64,000 nucleotides of DNA from Chthoniobacterales bacterium (GCA_035274845.1 DATENU010000024.1:310001-374000); one strand, 5' to 3'; numbered from the stretch's first letter, positions 16,986-26,142 are shown. The notes: generated from the sequence alone by a model not told the origin. Translations and numbers: made by a program.

Positions 16986-17906
16986 CTAGGCCCGGCTCTC
17001 GAGCCGGTAAACATCCTGCAAAGACTTGATGATCGCGCCGGGCCGCGCCAGGTACCACGTCACCGTGTAATCGAGCGACTGCTGCACCGCCTCGCGACCG
17101 GCCGCGTCGAACGGATTGCTGCACGCCACCATGATGGAGCGGCTGATCAAATCGAAAGGCAGAAAGAGCCGGCCCAAGGTCAAATTATCCGGTAGCATTC
17201 GCGGAATCTGCCGATCGACGTCGTAATATTCGATCGGGACAAAGGCGAATTTGGTCCGATCGATCAACCCGGAAATCGCCGCATCGAGCTTGTCCGTGTC
17301 CTGGCGGCAAATTTTGTCGAGCAACGATGCCCCGAGCGCCTGCCCGCTCAAATCTTTGTTCAGTTGTTTGACCGTCTCCAAGGCACTCGTCACCTCGTCC
17401 TCGCTGAAGAGCTGCTGCATCACCAAAAACTTGGCGAGATGGTCGTCCCCGCGATCCTGCAAATTCTGTCCGTGCCGGGCCTGCTGGAGATCGGTCAGCG
17501 CGCCTTCCTGGGAGCGAAGGTGGGTCAAACCGTTCACGCCATTGGTGGACACTGGGGCCGTGAGACCATTCTTGGAACCGCCCGTGGCGATCTGATGTCC
17601 GGCAGCCTGCAAGCGCGTCTCGATGTCGCCCAGCATGGCGAGAATCTCGGGTGCGTTAGGTTCCTTGAGCAGGATTACCTCGCATTCCTGCATCGCCAGC
17701 GTGTAGGAACCGGAATTGAAATAGGCTTCGGCCAGGCGCCGGGAAGTCTTGAGCGAGTCGGCAGTGCGCCCGACTTTTGAGTAAGCTTCTTTGAGGATTT
17801 CGAGCGATTGATAATCGTCAGGCTGTGTTTGAATTATGACTTCAAACATCTCGATCGTCTGAACGATCTGACTATGCTCCTCCTCGGATAAGGTGTGTTC
17901 CAGCAC
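16986..17906 (-). CDS. TPR protein with a C-terminal MshEN (GspE N-terminal) domain
   Basis: A 306-residue protein starting at GTG. Residues about 10-110 are TPR-like helices (FEVIIQTQPDDYQSLEILKEAYSKVG, SRRLAEAYFNSGSYTLAMQECE). Residues about 150-300 resemble the MshEN domain found at the N terminus of PilB/GspE (FLVMQQLFSEDEVTSALE, RMLPDNLTLGRLFLPFDL, SIMVACSNPFD). No ATPase domain follows: pilB is a separate gene 13 bp downstream. MshEN domains can bind cyclic di-GMP; whether this copy does cannot be told by eye. It begins the minus-strand motility operon. Confidence 0.82.
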   Translation of the reverse strand: MLEHTLSEEEHSQIVQTIEMFEVIIQTQPDDYQSLEILKEAYSKVGRTADSLKTSRRLAEAYFNSGSYTLAMQECEVILLKEPNAPEILAMLGDIETRLQAAGHQIATGGSKNGLTAPVSTNGVNGLTHLRSQEGALTDLQQARHGQNLQDRGDDHLAKFLVMQQLFSEDEVTSALETVKQLNKDLSGQALGASLLDKICRQDTDKLDAAISGLIDRTKFAFVPIEYYDVDRQIPRMLPDNLTLGRLFLPFDLISRSIMVACSNPFDAAGREAVQQSLDYTVTWYLARPGAIIKSLQDVYRLESRA

Positions 17907-18090
17907 AACACCTTCATAAAAGCTAGAAGCATGCCCCCCATTCCGGTCGTGGCCCGCAAAAACCTTCTGCGGGTGCGATTTTTACCTGCTCCTACCGCGC
18001 TCGAGCCAGTGACAGCAGCGCACAATCCAACTCCTGTATTCCCATCCATTTACACTTCCATCCCAGCCCTCGGCTGGTTAAAGTTTAGGA

Positions 18091-18885
18091 ATGGTCCCCC
18101 CAGACCGTGAGCCGGCCGCTTTCACCCTGATCGAGCTGATCGTCGTCATCGGAATTATCGTTCTGTTGACCGTGCTGGCCGTTCCGGCCTTTACGAATCT
18201 TGGAAGTTCAGGCGACCTCACCAAGGCAGCGGACTTGATCGCGGGAACCTTGGCCCAGGCGCGCACGCACGCGATAGCAAACAATACCTACACGTGGGTT
18301 GGTTTTTACGAGGAAGCCGCGGGCACACCCGCGGCGACTAACGAAACCCCGCCCTACCCGGGAAAAGGCCGGCTGATTCTCGCTGTGGTCGCCTCCAGGG
18401 ACGGCACGTCCGATTGTGAAGATCCAGCGTCAACCTCCGGAAACCGCATTCCCTTGCTCGCCAACAAGATCACCCAGGTCGGCAAGCTGGGGAAGATCGA
18501 AGGCGTGCACCTGACTGACATTGGCGCGCCCGTCCCCGGCGCCACCCCGATCGTTGACGCGAATTCGATCGATGCGCGACCAGACTTTCCTTACACCAAC
18601 AACGCTCCGGCCTTCGATTACCAAAACAGAATTAGCAGCGACGACACCCATAGCCCCGAAAATCAATCGATCTATCCGTTCGTAGCGCAGGGCTACACTT
18701 TTCATAAAACGGTCCGTTTCACACCCCGGGGCGAAGCCCAGATCAATGGGACCTACAACCTGCGTCGCGTCGTGGAGATCGGGTTGCGACCGACTCATGG
18801 CAAGGTGGTCGACCTCAACAATCCCAACGTAATCGCGATTCAATTCAGCGGCGTCGGCGGGAATTTTAGGATCTATCGGCGCTGA
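18091..18885 (+). CDS. Verru_Chthon cassette protein D (prepilin-like)
   Basis: A 264-residue protein with a type IV prepilin N terminus: a short leader MVPPDREPAA followed by FTLIELIVVIGIIVLLTVLAVPAF. The residue before the cleavage site is alanine, not the usual glycine. The globular part has no recognised function. The gene is the first of four consecutive prepilin-type genes whose order and sizes match the Verru_Chthon D-B-C-A cassettes described from Verrucomicrobium and Chthoniobacter. It is transcribed divergently from the pilB operon, 184 bp away. Confidence 0.85.
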   Translation: MVPPDREPAAFTLIELIVVIGIIVLLTVLAVPAFTNLGSSGDLTKAADLIAGTLAQARTHAIANNTYTWVGFYEEAAGTPAATNETPPYPGKGRLILAVVASRDGTSDCEDPASTSGNRIPLLANKITQVGKLGKIEGVHLTDIGAPVPGATPIVDANSIDARPDFPYTNNAPAFDYQNRISSDDTHSPENQSIYPFVAQGYTFHKTVRFTPRGEAQINGTYNLRRVVEIGLRPTHGKVVDLNNPNVIAIQFSGVGGNFRIYRR

Positions 18886-18895
18886 TCTTCCGCCC

Positions 18896-19366
18896 GTGAA
18901 ACGCAACGCTTTTTCACTTGTTGAAGTAACCCTCGCCCTGGGTGTCGCTGGGATTTCGTTGCTGACAATCTTCGCCCTCCTTCCAGTGGGCGTGAGAACG
19001 AACCAGCTCGCCATCGAACAAACCGCGTCGACTGACATCTTGTCCGCAGTTGCAGCCGACTTGCGGGCGACCCCGGTAACCACGCCTCGTGGCCGCGCCG
19101 CCGTTTCGCCACTTTTCGCGATAGGACTTCCAGCCAATCCGGTGGCGGCCTTAACGATGACAACTTTGTTCTTCACGGCGCAGGGACAATCCTCCGTCAG
19201 CCTCCAGACAGATTCGCGCTACCGCGTGACCATCACGCTCTTGCCAAACGGGGCTGGCGCTCGGACCGCAACGTTTGTCGATCTCAAGGCGACCTGGCCG
19301 GCGTCTGCCTCCATCCCCGACGCATCGGGCGCAGCGGAAATGTTCATTGCGCTGGACAGGAATTAG
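18896..19366 (+). CDS. Verru_Chthon cassette protein B (prepilin-like)
   Basis: A 156-residue protein starting at GTG 18896, 10 bp after the D gene. It begins MKRNAFSLVEVTLALGVAGISLL, a prepilin-type leader and helix with the conserved glutamate at +5 (FSLVE). The mature part is small, comparable to minor pseudopilins of type II secretion systems. Its position as second gene of the set fits cassette protein B. Substrate and structure of the fibre are unknown. Confidence 0.83.
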   Translation: MKRNAFSLVEVTLALGVAGISLLTIFALLPVGVRTNQLAIEQTASTDILSAVAADLRATPVTTPRGRAAVSPLFAIGLPANPVAALTMTTLFFTAQGQSSVSLQTDSRYRVTITLLPNGAGARTATFVDLKATWPASASIPDASGAAEMFIALDRN

Positions 19367-19368
19367 CG

Positions 19369-20226
19369 ATGACCAAACGCTCCCCGGCTTTCACTCTCAC
19401 CGAACTTCTTGTCTCGATCACGATCCTCGCCGTCCTCGTCCTGGTGATCAGCCGGCTGTTGGTCAGCGCCAGCAACATCACCATCTCTGGAAACAAACGG
19501 ATGGATGCCGACGGACAGGTGCGACCCTTGTTCGAAAGATTCGCCGTCGACTTCGCCCAAATGATCAAACGGCCTGACGCGGACTTTTTCGGCAAAGGCA
19601 CGGGAGCTCCCAACTCTGTCGGCGGGGCGATGCCGGGCAACGATCAGTTCGCCTTTTACAGCACCGTTCCGGGGTACCACGCCTCGGGCGTCTCGCCAAG
19701 TCCGGTATCGCTCGTGGCCTACAGGATCTCGACAAACAAGCTGGAGCGAATGGCCAAGGCGTTGTGGTGGAACGGTGCCTCGCCCTCGGGTTTTCCGATT
19801 GTATTCCTCCCATTGACGATTGCCGGCAACTGGACCGCCGCGACAAATGCCAATTCGGATCCCGATTATGAGCTGATTGGTCCATATGTGTTTCGTTTCG
19901 AATATCATTACATCCTGAAGAATGGCGCGTTGTCGGTGACGCCTTGGGATACCGCCGCGGGACATGGCAGCGTGGGCGGACTGCAGGATGTGGCGGCAAT
20001 ATCGATTTCCATTGGAACGCTCGATCCGAAAAGCCGGCAACTGATTACAGAGGAAGGGCTCGAGGCGCTTGCCCGAACGATGAACGATTTTTCCGCGGCG
20101 ATGCAACCGGGCGATTTGCTCGCCCAATGGCAAAGCGCGCTGAACGGCGCCAACGGCCTGCCGCGCCCTTCCCTGGCGGCGGTTCGGTTGTACGAGCGCA
20201 CTTTTCTGTTAACGCCGGCGCCATGA
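19369..20226 (+). CDS. Verru_Chthon cassette protein C (prepilin-like)
   Basis: A 285-residue protein, 2 bp after the B gene. The N terminus MTKRSPAFTLTELLVSITILAVLVLVISRLLV is a prepilin leader with the +5 glutamate; the residue before the cleaved bond is again alanine. The body (MDADGQVRPLFERFAVDFAQMIKR) resembles GspJ-type minor pseudopilins in length and layout. It ends in an ATGA overlap with the A gene, showing the four genes are one transcription and translation unit. Confidence 0.85.
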   Translation: MTKRSPAFTLTELLVSITILAVLVLVISRLLVSASNITISGNKRMDADGQVRPLFERFAVDFAQMIKRPDADFFGKGTGAPNSVGGAMPGNDQFAFYSTVPGYHASGVSPSPVSLVAYRISTNKLERMAKALWWNGASPSGFPIVFLPLTIAGNWTAATNANSDPDYELIGPYVFRFEYHYILKNGALSVTPWDTAAGHGSVGGLQDVAAISISIGTLDPKSRQLITEEGLEALARTMNDFSAAMQPGDLLAQWQSALNGANGLPRPSLAAVRLYERTFLLTPAP

Positions 20227-22358
20227 TTCAGCGTCCCGAGCGTTTGCCCTGCCGGCGCCGGAACGGCGGAGTCGCGCTTGTCATTGTCCTGGCTTTTGTC
20301 GTCCTGCTGACGCTTTCCGTTGTGGCTTACTTAACGCGCACCAGCATTGCCAGGCCCATTGCGCAGGGCGATTTCCACGACGCCAAATCCGACCAGCTTG
20401 CCCGCGGCGCAATGGACCTGATCGTGGCTGATCTTAGACAGGAGATTCTCGATGGCTCGACGGCGTCGACCGTGGGCGCCTCCACCATCTACCTGCCGTC
20501 AAGCAATGCGAACATCTCACCGATGCGCAGCGGTTGCCCTGATGGAAACCCCGACCCAATTCCAAACCTCGTCCGACGCAGTGTCCGGATGGATTCCATC
20601 GCGGCACCCGGCGTCGCGAGCCGCGCCTCCGCGGTAAATTCGGCGACCGACATTTCACCGAACGGGCGCTCGATCAGCAACGCGCGGTGGAACAAGCATT
20701 ACCTGATTCCGCGCGACCCAGCTTTGTACGGCGGAGCCAATGCCAACAAGGTGGGCACGGATCCCACACCGCAGTTTTCGGCGCCGGATTGGGTTTTCGT
20801 AACTTCCGACGGACCGACGGCAATTGGCGCACCATCAAACTCCACGATGGGCCGGTATGCGTTCGCGATTTATAACGAAGGCGGTCTCCTCGACATAAAC
20901 GTCGCCGGTTACCCGCAATCGGCCGCGGTCGCGCAATCTGGTCCGAAAGGCCTTCTTGCATTTGCCGATTTGCGGCAGGTTTTCGGAACTACCACTTCCG
21001 CGAGAAACCAAATCGACAATCTGGTTGGCTGGCGAAACTACGCCTCGGGGCAGGCGAACGGAACATTCCCAAATCTGACCTGCTCGGCGACGAGCTTTTT
21101 CAATTTCATAATCAAGCCGGCCAACGATTTCCTGACGACCAGCTCGGTTCAATGGAGCTCAAGATCCGACCAGGCAATTGTCAGCCGGCAGGAACTCATT
21201 GATTTGCGAAGTGCCACTGGTTTCACCCAGTCGGCACTTCATAGTCTCGGGACATTTTCGCGCGTCCTGGATTATCCGACGTGGGGTAACGCGGCGACGA
21301 CGCGCGTCACTTCACCGTTTGCTCGACGGTCCGACGGGAGGTTCGCTCAACCGGGCGAGCCGCTTTTCCGGCGTTTTCCCCTTACCCATCTCGGCTGGCT
21401 GGGTCCAACCGGCATTTTGGCGCCCGGCGATGCTGCCAGTGTAAAACGCGATTTCGGATTAGTCTGGAACACAGATCATTGGGATTATTGGGGCGCCACC
21501 GGCTCGACCATCGCGTCATTGATTCCGCCGATTACCGGCAGTTCGGAGCCGGACTTTTTCCAAGTCCTGACTTTTGCCAACCCAAGCGCCTCCATTGCCG
21601 AAGCGCTTTCCGTCGGAGCGTCGTTGATCGATCGCTGGGATTCCGACAACGCGACGACGTGGATTGAGTACGCAAACCCCAGTGGCGGACCGAATCTCAA
21701 GGCCTGGGGAATGGAAGCGGCCAACCCGCCGACTCCATCGGCCGCGCCCACTCCGGCGACTGGATATGTAGCGATGAATCGGCCGCTCAGGAATGTCGGC
21801 GAATTTGGATACGCCTACAAAAACGCTACCACGACGCTGAACTTTTTCAGCGCGACCAGCCCAGACGCGGCCGTGCTCGACCTCTTCGGGTACTCCGATG
21901 TTCTCAAGCGGGCCGGCGCAGTTGACCTGAATACGCGAAATGCCGCCGTGCTCGCTGCGCTGATATCGGGAGTCTACGAAAACGGCACCACGCCGTTTCC
22001 TTTTTCCACGTCGCGGCCGATGGATCTGGGAGCCGCCATTGTCAACGTCACCACAATCCAGCCGGCCAGAAGCCGGCAGGACCTGGCCCGCATCACGGCC
22101 GACACCGGAGTTCTTGCCTCTCTCGGGAGCACCGAGGAAAAGAAAGAGGTTGTCTCTCGCGCGCTCGCTGAATTGTGCCAAACGCGCGTTTGGACTTTGA
22201 TGATCGACGTGGTCGCACAATCCGGCCATTACCCGCCTAACGCCACCAACCTCACTCAATTCGTGGTCCAAGGAGAAAAGCGATACTGGCTGCACGTCGC
22301 GATCGATCGCTTCTCCGGCGAAGTGATCGATCGGCAGCTCGAGGCGGTTTACGAATAG
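20223..22358 (+). CDS. Verru_Chthon cassette protein A (large GspK/PilX-like protein)
   Basis: A 711-residue protein starting at ATG 20223, overlapping the C gene by 4 bp; the longer open frame back to 19944 lies inside the C gene. It starts with a basic leader and then GGVALVIVLAFVVLLTLSVVAYL, the GspK/PilX-like membrane segment without the +5 glutamate. The large soluble part ends with SRQDLARITADTGVLASL and a short C-terminal domain. In GspK the equivalent protein caps the pseudopilus tip; that role is inferred here from order and size. Confidence 0.83.
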   Translation: MIQRPERLPCRRRNGGVALVIVLAFVVLLTLSVVAYLTRTSIARPIAQGDFHDAKSDQLARGAMDLIVADLRQEILDGSTASTVGASTIYLPSSNANISPMRSGCPDGNPDPIPNLVRRSVRMDSIAAPGVASRASAVNSATDISPNGRSISNARWNKHYLIPRDPALYGGANANKVGTDPTPQFSAPDWVFVTSDGPTAIGAPSNSTMGRYAFAIYNEGGLLDINVAGYPQSAAVAQSGPKGLLAFADLRQVFGTTTSARNQIDNLVGWRNYASGQANGTFPNLTCSATSFFNFIIKPANDFLTTSSVQWSSRSDQAIVSRQELIDLRSATGFTQSALHSLGTFSRVLDYPTWGNAATTRVTSPFARRSDGRFAQPGEPLFRRFPLTHLGWLGPTGILAPGDAASVKRDFGLVWNTDHWDYWGATGSTIASLIPPITGSSEPDFFQVLTFANPSASIAEALSVGASLIDRWDSDNATTWIEYANPSGGPNLKAWGMEAANPPTPSAAPTPATGYVAMNRPLRNVGEFGYAYKNATTTLNFFSATSPDAAVLDLFGYSDVLKRAGAVDLNTRNAAVLAALISGVYENGTTPFPFSTSRPMDLGAAIVNVTTIQPARSRQDLARITADTGVLASLGSTEEKKEVVSRALAELCQTRVWTLMIDVVAQSGHYPPNATNLTQFVVQGEKRYWLHVAIDRFSGEVIDRQLEAVYE

Positions 22359-22419
22359 CCGGGATAAAAAGATCGCCAAGCGCGCTTCATCCCGCATCCT
22401 CTCCATTGTCCCCACGACA

Positions 22420-23307
22420 ATGAACTGGCCGGGCATTTATCTCACCGCAATTGTGACGACCGCGGTAGCCGCCGCGATTTTCGGACACGTGATCTACAGG
22501 CTCGGATCGCCGGCCAATCCACGTCTCTTGTGGTTGGCGTTCGGCATTGCCCTGCCCCTTCAGCCCCTCGCCTTTCTCATCGTTCGTTCGCCGATCGATC
22601 ATTGGCTGGTTGCTCAGCTCGGTTCCACTTCTCCAATCTATCAATGGATTAGCTCGCTCTATGCGCCGCTGACTGAGGAACCGGCTAAACTTCTCCCCTT
22701 GCTCGTCCCCGCGATTTACCGCGACATTCGCTCCACGAACTTTGCGCGTTACGCGCTCGCCATCGGCCTTGGCTTCGCCATTGGCGAGATGTGGTTCCTC
22801 GCCTATCTCGTCGCGCAGATGCCGGTCTACGCCCATCTGCCTTTCTACCAATTCGGCGGCTATTTCGGCGAGCGCCTCATGGTGTGCGTGTTTCATAGCG
22901 CCTTTGTCGCGGTGGCGCTTTGGCGTCTGCGAAATCGATTCCTCCTCGGCTTCGCGGGGGCTGTGGCCCTTCATTGGCTCGGCAACTTTCCGATTCTCCT
23001 TCTGGCTTGGAACGTCGGTGGTTTGGGCCAGGCCACGTGGGGCATAATCATTCAGAGCTGGCTCGTGTTCTATTTTATCGGGGCCTTGGCGTTGCTCTCC
23101 TATTTCACCTTCGGCCGGATTGCTCTCGGCCGGATATTTTATGGACGCAGGCGTTGCCCCGAGTGCCAGCAGGACTACGATGCTCCGCTCTTCTTCGCGA
23201 TTAATTTTGGCCGCACCCGTTATGAACGTTGTCCTCACTGCCGGCGTTGGCATTGGACCACCGGCTCTGTCACAGAAAAGGTTTCCGCTACTTCCGAGGG
23301 AGAATGA
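22420..23307 (+). CDS. PrsW-like intramembrane metalloprotease with C-terminal zinc ribbon
   Basis: A 295-residue protein with about eight membrane helices. It carries the PrsW/CPBP-type motifs: EEPAK (E86, E87, K90), FAIGE (E123), a histidine in VFHSAF (H159) and HWLGN (H185, N189). After the last helix comes a cytoplasmic zinc ribbon with CPEC (C246, C249) and CPHC (C271, C274), which is not part of typical PrsW. Members of the family cleave membrane proteins such as anti-sigma factors. The stop overlaps the next gene (ATGA). Substrate unknown. Confidence 0.72.
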   Translation: MNWPGIYLTAIVTTAVAAAIFGHVIYRLGSPANPRLLWLAFGIALPLQPLAFLIVRSPIDHWLVAQLGSTSPIYQWISSLYAPLTEEPAKLLPLLVPAIYRDIRSTNFARYALAIGLGFAIGEMWFLAYLVAQMPVYAHLPFYQFGGYFGERLMVCVFHSAFVAVALWRLRNRFLLGFAGAVALHWLGNFPILLLAWNVGGLGQATWGIIIQSWLVFYFIGALALLSYFTFGRIALGRIFYGRRRCPECQQDYDAPLFFAINFGRTRYERCPHCRRWHWTTGSVTEKVSATSEGE

Positions 23308-23708
23308 TCTCTGAACAAAGCGTTGGCCGGCTACGCGTAGCTGCCTTGATCGTTATGGCGGTGAGTGTCGCGATCTCCATTGGGTTGTTTCTGCGCGCCG
23401 GGCAACGGACGCCCAGGCTGTTGCTGCTGGGAATGGCGTTCTGGGTTCTTTCTCCCTTTGCAATTCTCGCCTGGCTCAATCTGCTTTCGAAGCAGTGGTC
23501 GATCGTTACCCGGATCACGCTCTGTTGCGTGACCATAGCGATCGCGTTGGGAACATTCGCCGTTTACGGCGATGACGCTTTGGGACATCGCAGAGCGCAG
23601 GCTGCTTTCGTTTACGTCATCGTCCCTCCGGCGTCGTGGCTGATGATAACAGTGACGATTCCCGCCGCCGCGCTGATCGCTCGCCGTCGAGCTCGCCGCG
23701 GAGCCTAA
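23304..23708 (+). CDS. Four-helix membrane protein of unknown function
   Basis: A 134-residue hydrophobic protein starting at ATG 23304 with a good Shine-Dalgarno (GAGGGAG). It shows four predicted membrane helices (about 9-28, 36-58, 65-85, 100-123) separated by short basic loops, and ends RRRARRGA. No family was recognised. It overlaps the PrsW-like gene by 4 bp, which makes it a likely partner or substrate of that protease. Its 3' end overlaps the convergent serine hydrolase gene by 4 bp. Confidence 0.65.
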   Translation: MISEQSVGRLRVAALIVMAVSVAISIGLFLRAGQRTPRLLLLGMAFWVLSPFAILAWLNLLSKQWSIVTRITLCCVTIAIALGTFAVYGDDALGHRRAQAAFVYVIVPPASWLMITVTIPAAALIARRRARRGA

Positions 23709-24619
23709 TCGTGATTCAATTCGGCGATCAAATGCTTCCCGATCGCCGGCAGCAAAGTTTTATCGTCTGCGGCGCCGCGGGTAAGAATGACAGCAATTAA
23801 TTTGCGGCCGCCGGGCAGCTCGATGTAGGCCGCATCGTGACGGACTTCGCTCGTGTCGCCTTCTTTCGACCAGAGCCGCGAGCCGGGCGGGAGCGATTCG
23901 CCCATGAACTCCTTCACCTGGTTTTCCGTGGGACGCGGCGGATCGAGCGGACGTTCCAGCAAGGCAAGCATCGCTTTGCTCGCCTCCGGAGAGACCGCGC
24001 GCTGGCGCACGATCCAGAGGAGAAGGGAGGCCATGGAGTTCGCGCTGGCCCGGTTCCGGTTAATTTTGTTCTCGCCCATGATCTGCATGTCGCGCCCGAA
24101 CGGACCGAAACTCCAGGGTTTGAGAAAGACGCTGACGTCGTAACCGAGCGAGGCGAAATACCGGTTTAGCTTCCGCCGGCGCTCGAGAAAATCTTCGAGC
24201 GCCTTGCCGCTTAGCTCGGAGCCGCTCGCCGTGTCCGTCAGGACATCGACAAGAAATGCCGCGGCATCGTTATCGGAGACCCGAATCATTTCCCCCAGGG
24301 CGCGCTCGATCTCGGGAGTGAGATGACCCTCATGGAAGGTTTCGACCATGAAGAAGAGCTTCACGAGCGAGGCGGGATAAAACGGGGCGTCGCCATGGTA
24401 ATCGGCGCGGAGCAGAGTTTCCGGTTTGGTTACATCGATAACGCTGAATGCGAGATTGTCCGCGGCAAGGCGCGGGAAGTCCTTCAGCGAAGTTTCCGCG
24501 GCCCGCGTGAGTTTCGCGCTGAGCTCGGCATCAACCGGAACCGCCTTGAACTCGCGAAAGTCGGCCCGCGCGATGGCGGGCGCGAGGAGGAGAAGCGCTG
24601 CGAAGAAGAGGCGTGGCAT
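23705..24619 (-). CDS. Class A beta-lactamase-related serine hydrolase
   Basis: A 304-residue exported protein. Starting at ATG 24619 gives a signal peptide (MPRLFFAALLLLAPAIARA). The PBP/beta-lactamase motifs are ASLVK (nucleophile S84, K87) and SDN (115-117); the third motif appears as KEG (252-254) rather than KTG/KSG. The general fold signs (YIELPGGRKLIAVILTRG) follow. The glutamate of the omega loop that defines true class A beta-lactamases is not evident, so a D,D-peptidase-like or other serine hydrolase role is as likely as antibiotic hydrolysis. Confidence 0.78.
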   Translation of the reverse strand: MPRLFFAALLLLAPAIARADFREFKAVPVDAELSAKLTRAAETSLKDFPRLAADNLAFSVIDVTKPETLLRADYHGDAPFYPASLVKLFFMVETFHEGHLTPEIERALGEMIRVSDNDAAAFLVDVLTDTASGSELSGKALEDFLERRRKLNRYFASLGYDVSVFLKPWSFGPFGRDMQIMGENKINRNRASANSMASLLLWIVRQRAVSPEASKAMLALLERPLDPPRPTENQVKEFMGESLPPGSRLWSKEGDTSEVRHDAAYIELPGGRKLIAVILTRGAADDKTLLPAIGKHLIAELNHD

Positions 24620-24741
24620 CAGCTCTTGGTTATCGACCACTCTAGGTCCGGAAACCAACCTAAATCACCTGCGCACCACCGGGACCGGCGAGTTTTCATC
24701 TCGCTCCCGCCTCCGGAAGACACTATGAGTGCTGCCTTCAA

Positions 24742-25329
24742 ATGAGATTAGTGCGGCTAGTGTTGGTTTCCTGCATTGCGGTTCTTTCTTCTACTTGCGG
24801 AAGAAAACCAGAAAAAACGGAACGCGTTCACTGGACGGTGACAGTTGGCGTGCAAAGTCGTGAACAGCTCGTCGACCGTTTAAGAAAGTCGACGCTCTCC
24901 GAGCAAAATGAAGATGAAAGTTTCATCCTCCTCGTTAAAGACTCTCCAGACTTCAAAATCAGTCCAACCAAGGAAGAGCTGGATTTGGTGGTCGTGACCG
25001 CGGAAGAGCTAAAATTACCGACCGCCCTCTGGGAACCGCTGATCCCCTTCGACGAGTTCAAAGCCAAGGTCGCGGAGGCTGGATACAAATTCTGTCCTCA
25101 TGACGCCGTTGCTCTGCTCCTGCTCTCGCTTCAAAAACATGAGCCTTTGGACTTTGCCTACGTCGCCACGGAACGGATCATGGGCATGCGGGAGAAGTTG
25201 CCCGTAAGACGGTCTTTAGTTCCGGTGGTCTTCACCTATCTAGGCATACCGTACGTCGTGATGCGACCCCTTGATCTGGTAAAGCATGCGCCCCGCCGCT
25301 ACATCGTGGTTCAACCTCGAAGGCCCTAA
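24742..25329 (+). CDS. Predicted lipoprotein of unknown function
   Basis: A 195-residue protein with a lipoprotein signal (VSCIAVLSSTC; likely lipidated Cys19). The mature sequence is mixed alpha/beta with EELDLVVVTAEELKLP in the middle and no recognised motif. It is the only gene on the plus strand between two minus-strand genes, 122 bp from the divergent serine hydrolase. The intact frame and clear lipobox support it as a real gene; nothing points to a specific function. Confidence 0.6.
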   Translation: MRLVRLVLVSCIAVLSSTCGRKPEKTERVHWTVTVGVQSREQLVDRLRKSTLSEQNEDESFILLVKDSPDFKISPTKEELDLVVVTAEELKLPTALWEPLIPFDEFKAKVAEAGYKFCPHDAVALLLLSLQKHEPLDFAYVATERIMGMREKLPVRRSLVPVVFTYLGIPYVVMRPLDLVKHAPRRYIVVQPRRP

Positions 25330-25386
25330 GCTCGTCGCGATGCCGCAGCGCGGCGTGGCTACCCTCGCCGAGGCCGGCTTCCGGTC

Positions 25387-26142
25387 CTACTTGGCCGGCT
25401 GCGTTTGCAGAAGCTTGATCGCGTCCCGCAATTCGGCGGCGCGTTCGTAAAGCTCGCTCGCGATGGCCACTTCCATCTCGCGCTGCATGATCTCGAGTTT
25501 AGAGAGCGGGCGTTTGGAGCTTACTTCCTCGAGCCATTCTTCCAGGAACGCGAGCTCGGAGCTTTTGGCGGCCAGCTCGGGGAAGCTGGACTGCTGGAAG
25601 AAATCCTGGATAGCGTCGCGACCGGTCTCGATCTCGCGCATGGCCTCCGCGAATTTGCCGTCGCCGAGCAGAATCGAAGCCTTGGCCCGCGTGTTCATCA
25701 TGAGCACATAGGGCCGAAATTGCTGGAAACTCCAGATCATCTCGTCGCGATCGGCATGCTCGGCGACGAAGGCAAAGAGGTCGAGGTTGCGCTGAGTGTC
25801 GCGGATTACCCCGGGGAAATCGTTGATCTGAAAAAGGCTGAGATACCGGTGATAATATTGAATGCCTTCCTGCTGCAGGTCGTTGCATTGTTCCGGATTG
25901 AGCTCGTAGGTCTCGCCCCGCCCTTCGGCCCGCTCGGCCCGGCGTTGATGGTAAACGAGCAGGGACTCGCAATTATGCGGCCGTTGCCCATCGGGCCGGC
26001 CGGCCACCTCCATCTGGAGGACCCCGAGATCAATCCGCAGTTGCAGTTTCTCCCGCCCATCGAGGCCGATAATCTTGCGCACTTTGATCGCACCGGTTTC
26101 GTGCGGCCAATCCTTGAGCAACGAATTAAGATCAAGACTCAT
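25387..26142 (-). CDS. UVR-motif (UvrB/UvrC-type) helical protein
   Basis: A 251-residue protein starting at ATG 26142 (MSLDLNSLLKDWPHE). Most of it is helical, with a TPR-like centre (FQINDFPGVIRDTQRNLDLFAF, ASILLGDGKFAEAMREIETG). The C terminus (LEIMQREMEVAIASELYERAAELRDAI) is a UVR motif, a helical hairpin used for protein contacts in UvrB, UvrC, ClpC and McsA. No nuclease or ATPase domain is present. It resembles conserved proteins with C-terminal UVR motifs in Verrucomicrobia. Role unknown; protein quality control or repair are both possible. Confidence 0.72.
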   Translation of the reverse strand: MSLDLNSLLKDWPHETGAIKVRKIIGLDGREKLQLRIDLGVLQMEVAGRPDGQRPHNCESLLVYHQRRAERAEGRGETYELNPEQCNDLQQEGIQYYHRYLSLFQINDFPGVIRDTQRNLDLFAFVAEHADRDEMIWSFQQFRPYVLMMNTRAKASILLGDGKFAEAMREIETGRDAIQDFFQQSSFPELAAKSSELAFLEEWLEEVSSKRPLSKLEIMQREMEVAIASELYERAAELRDAIKLLQTQPAK

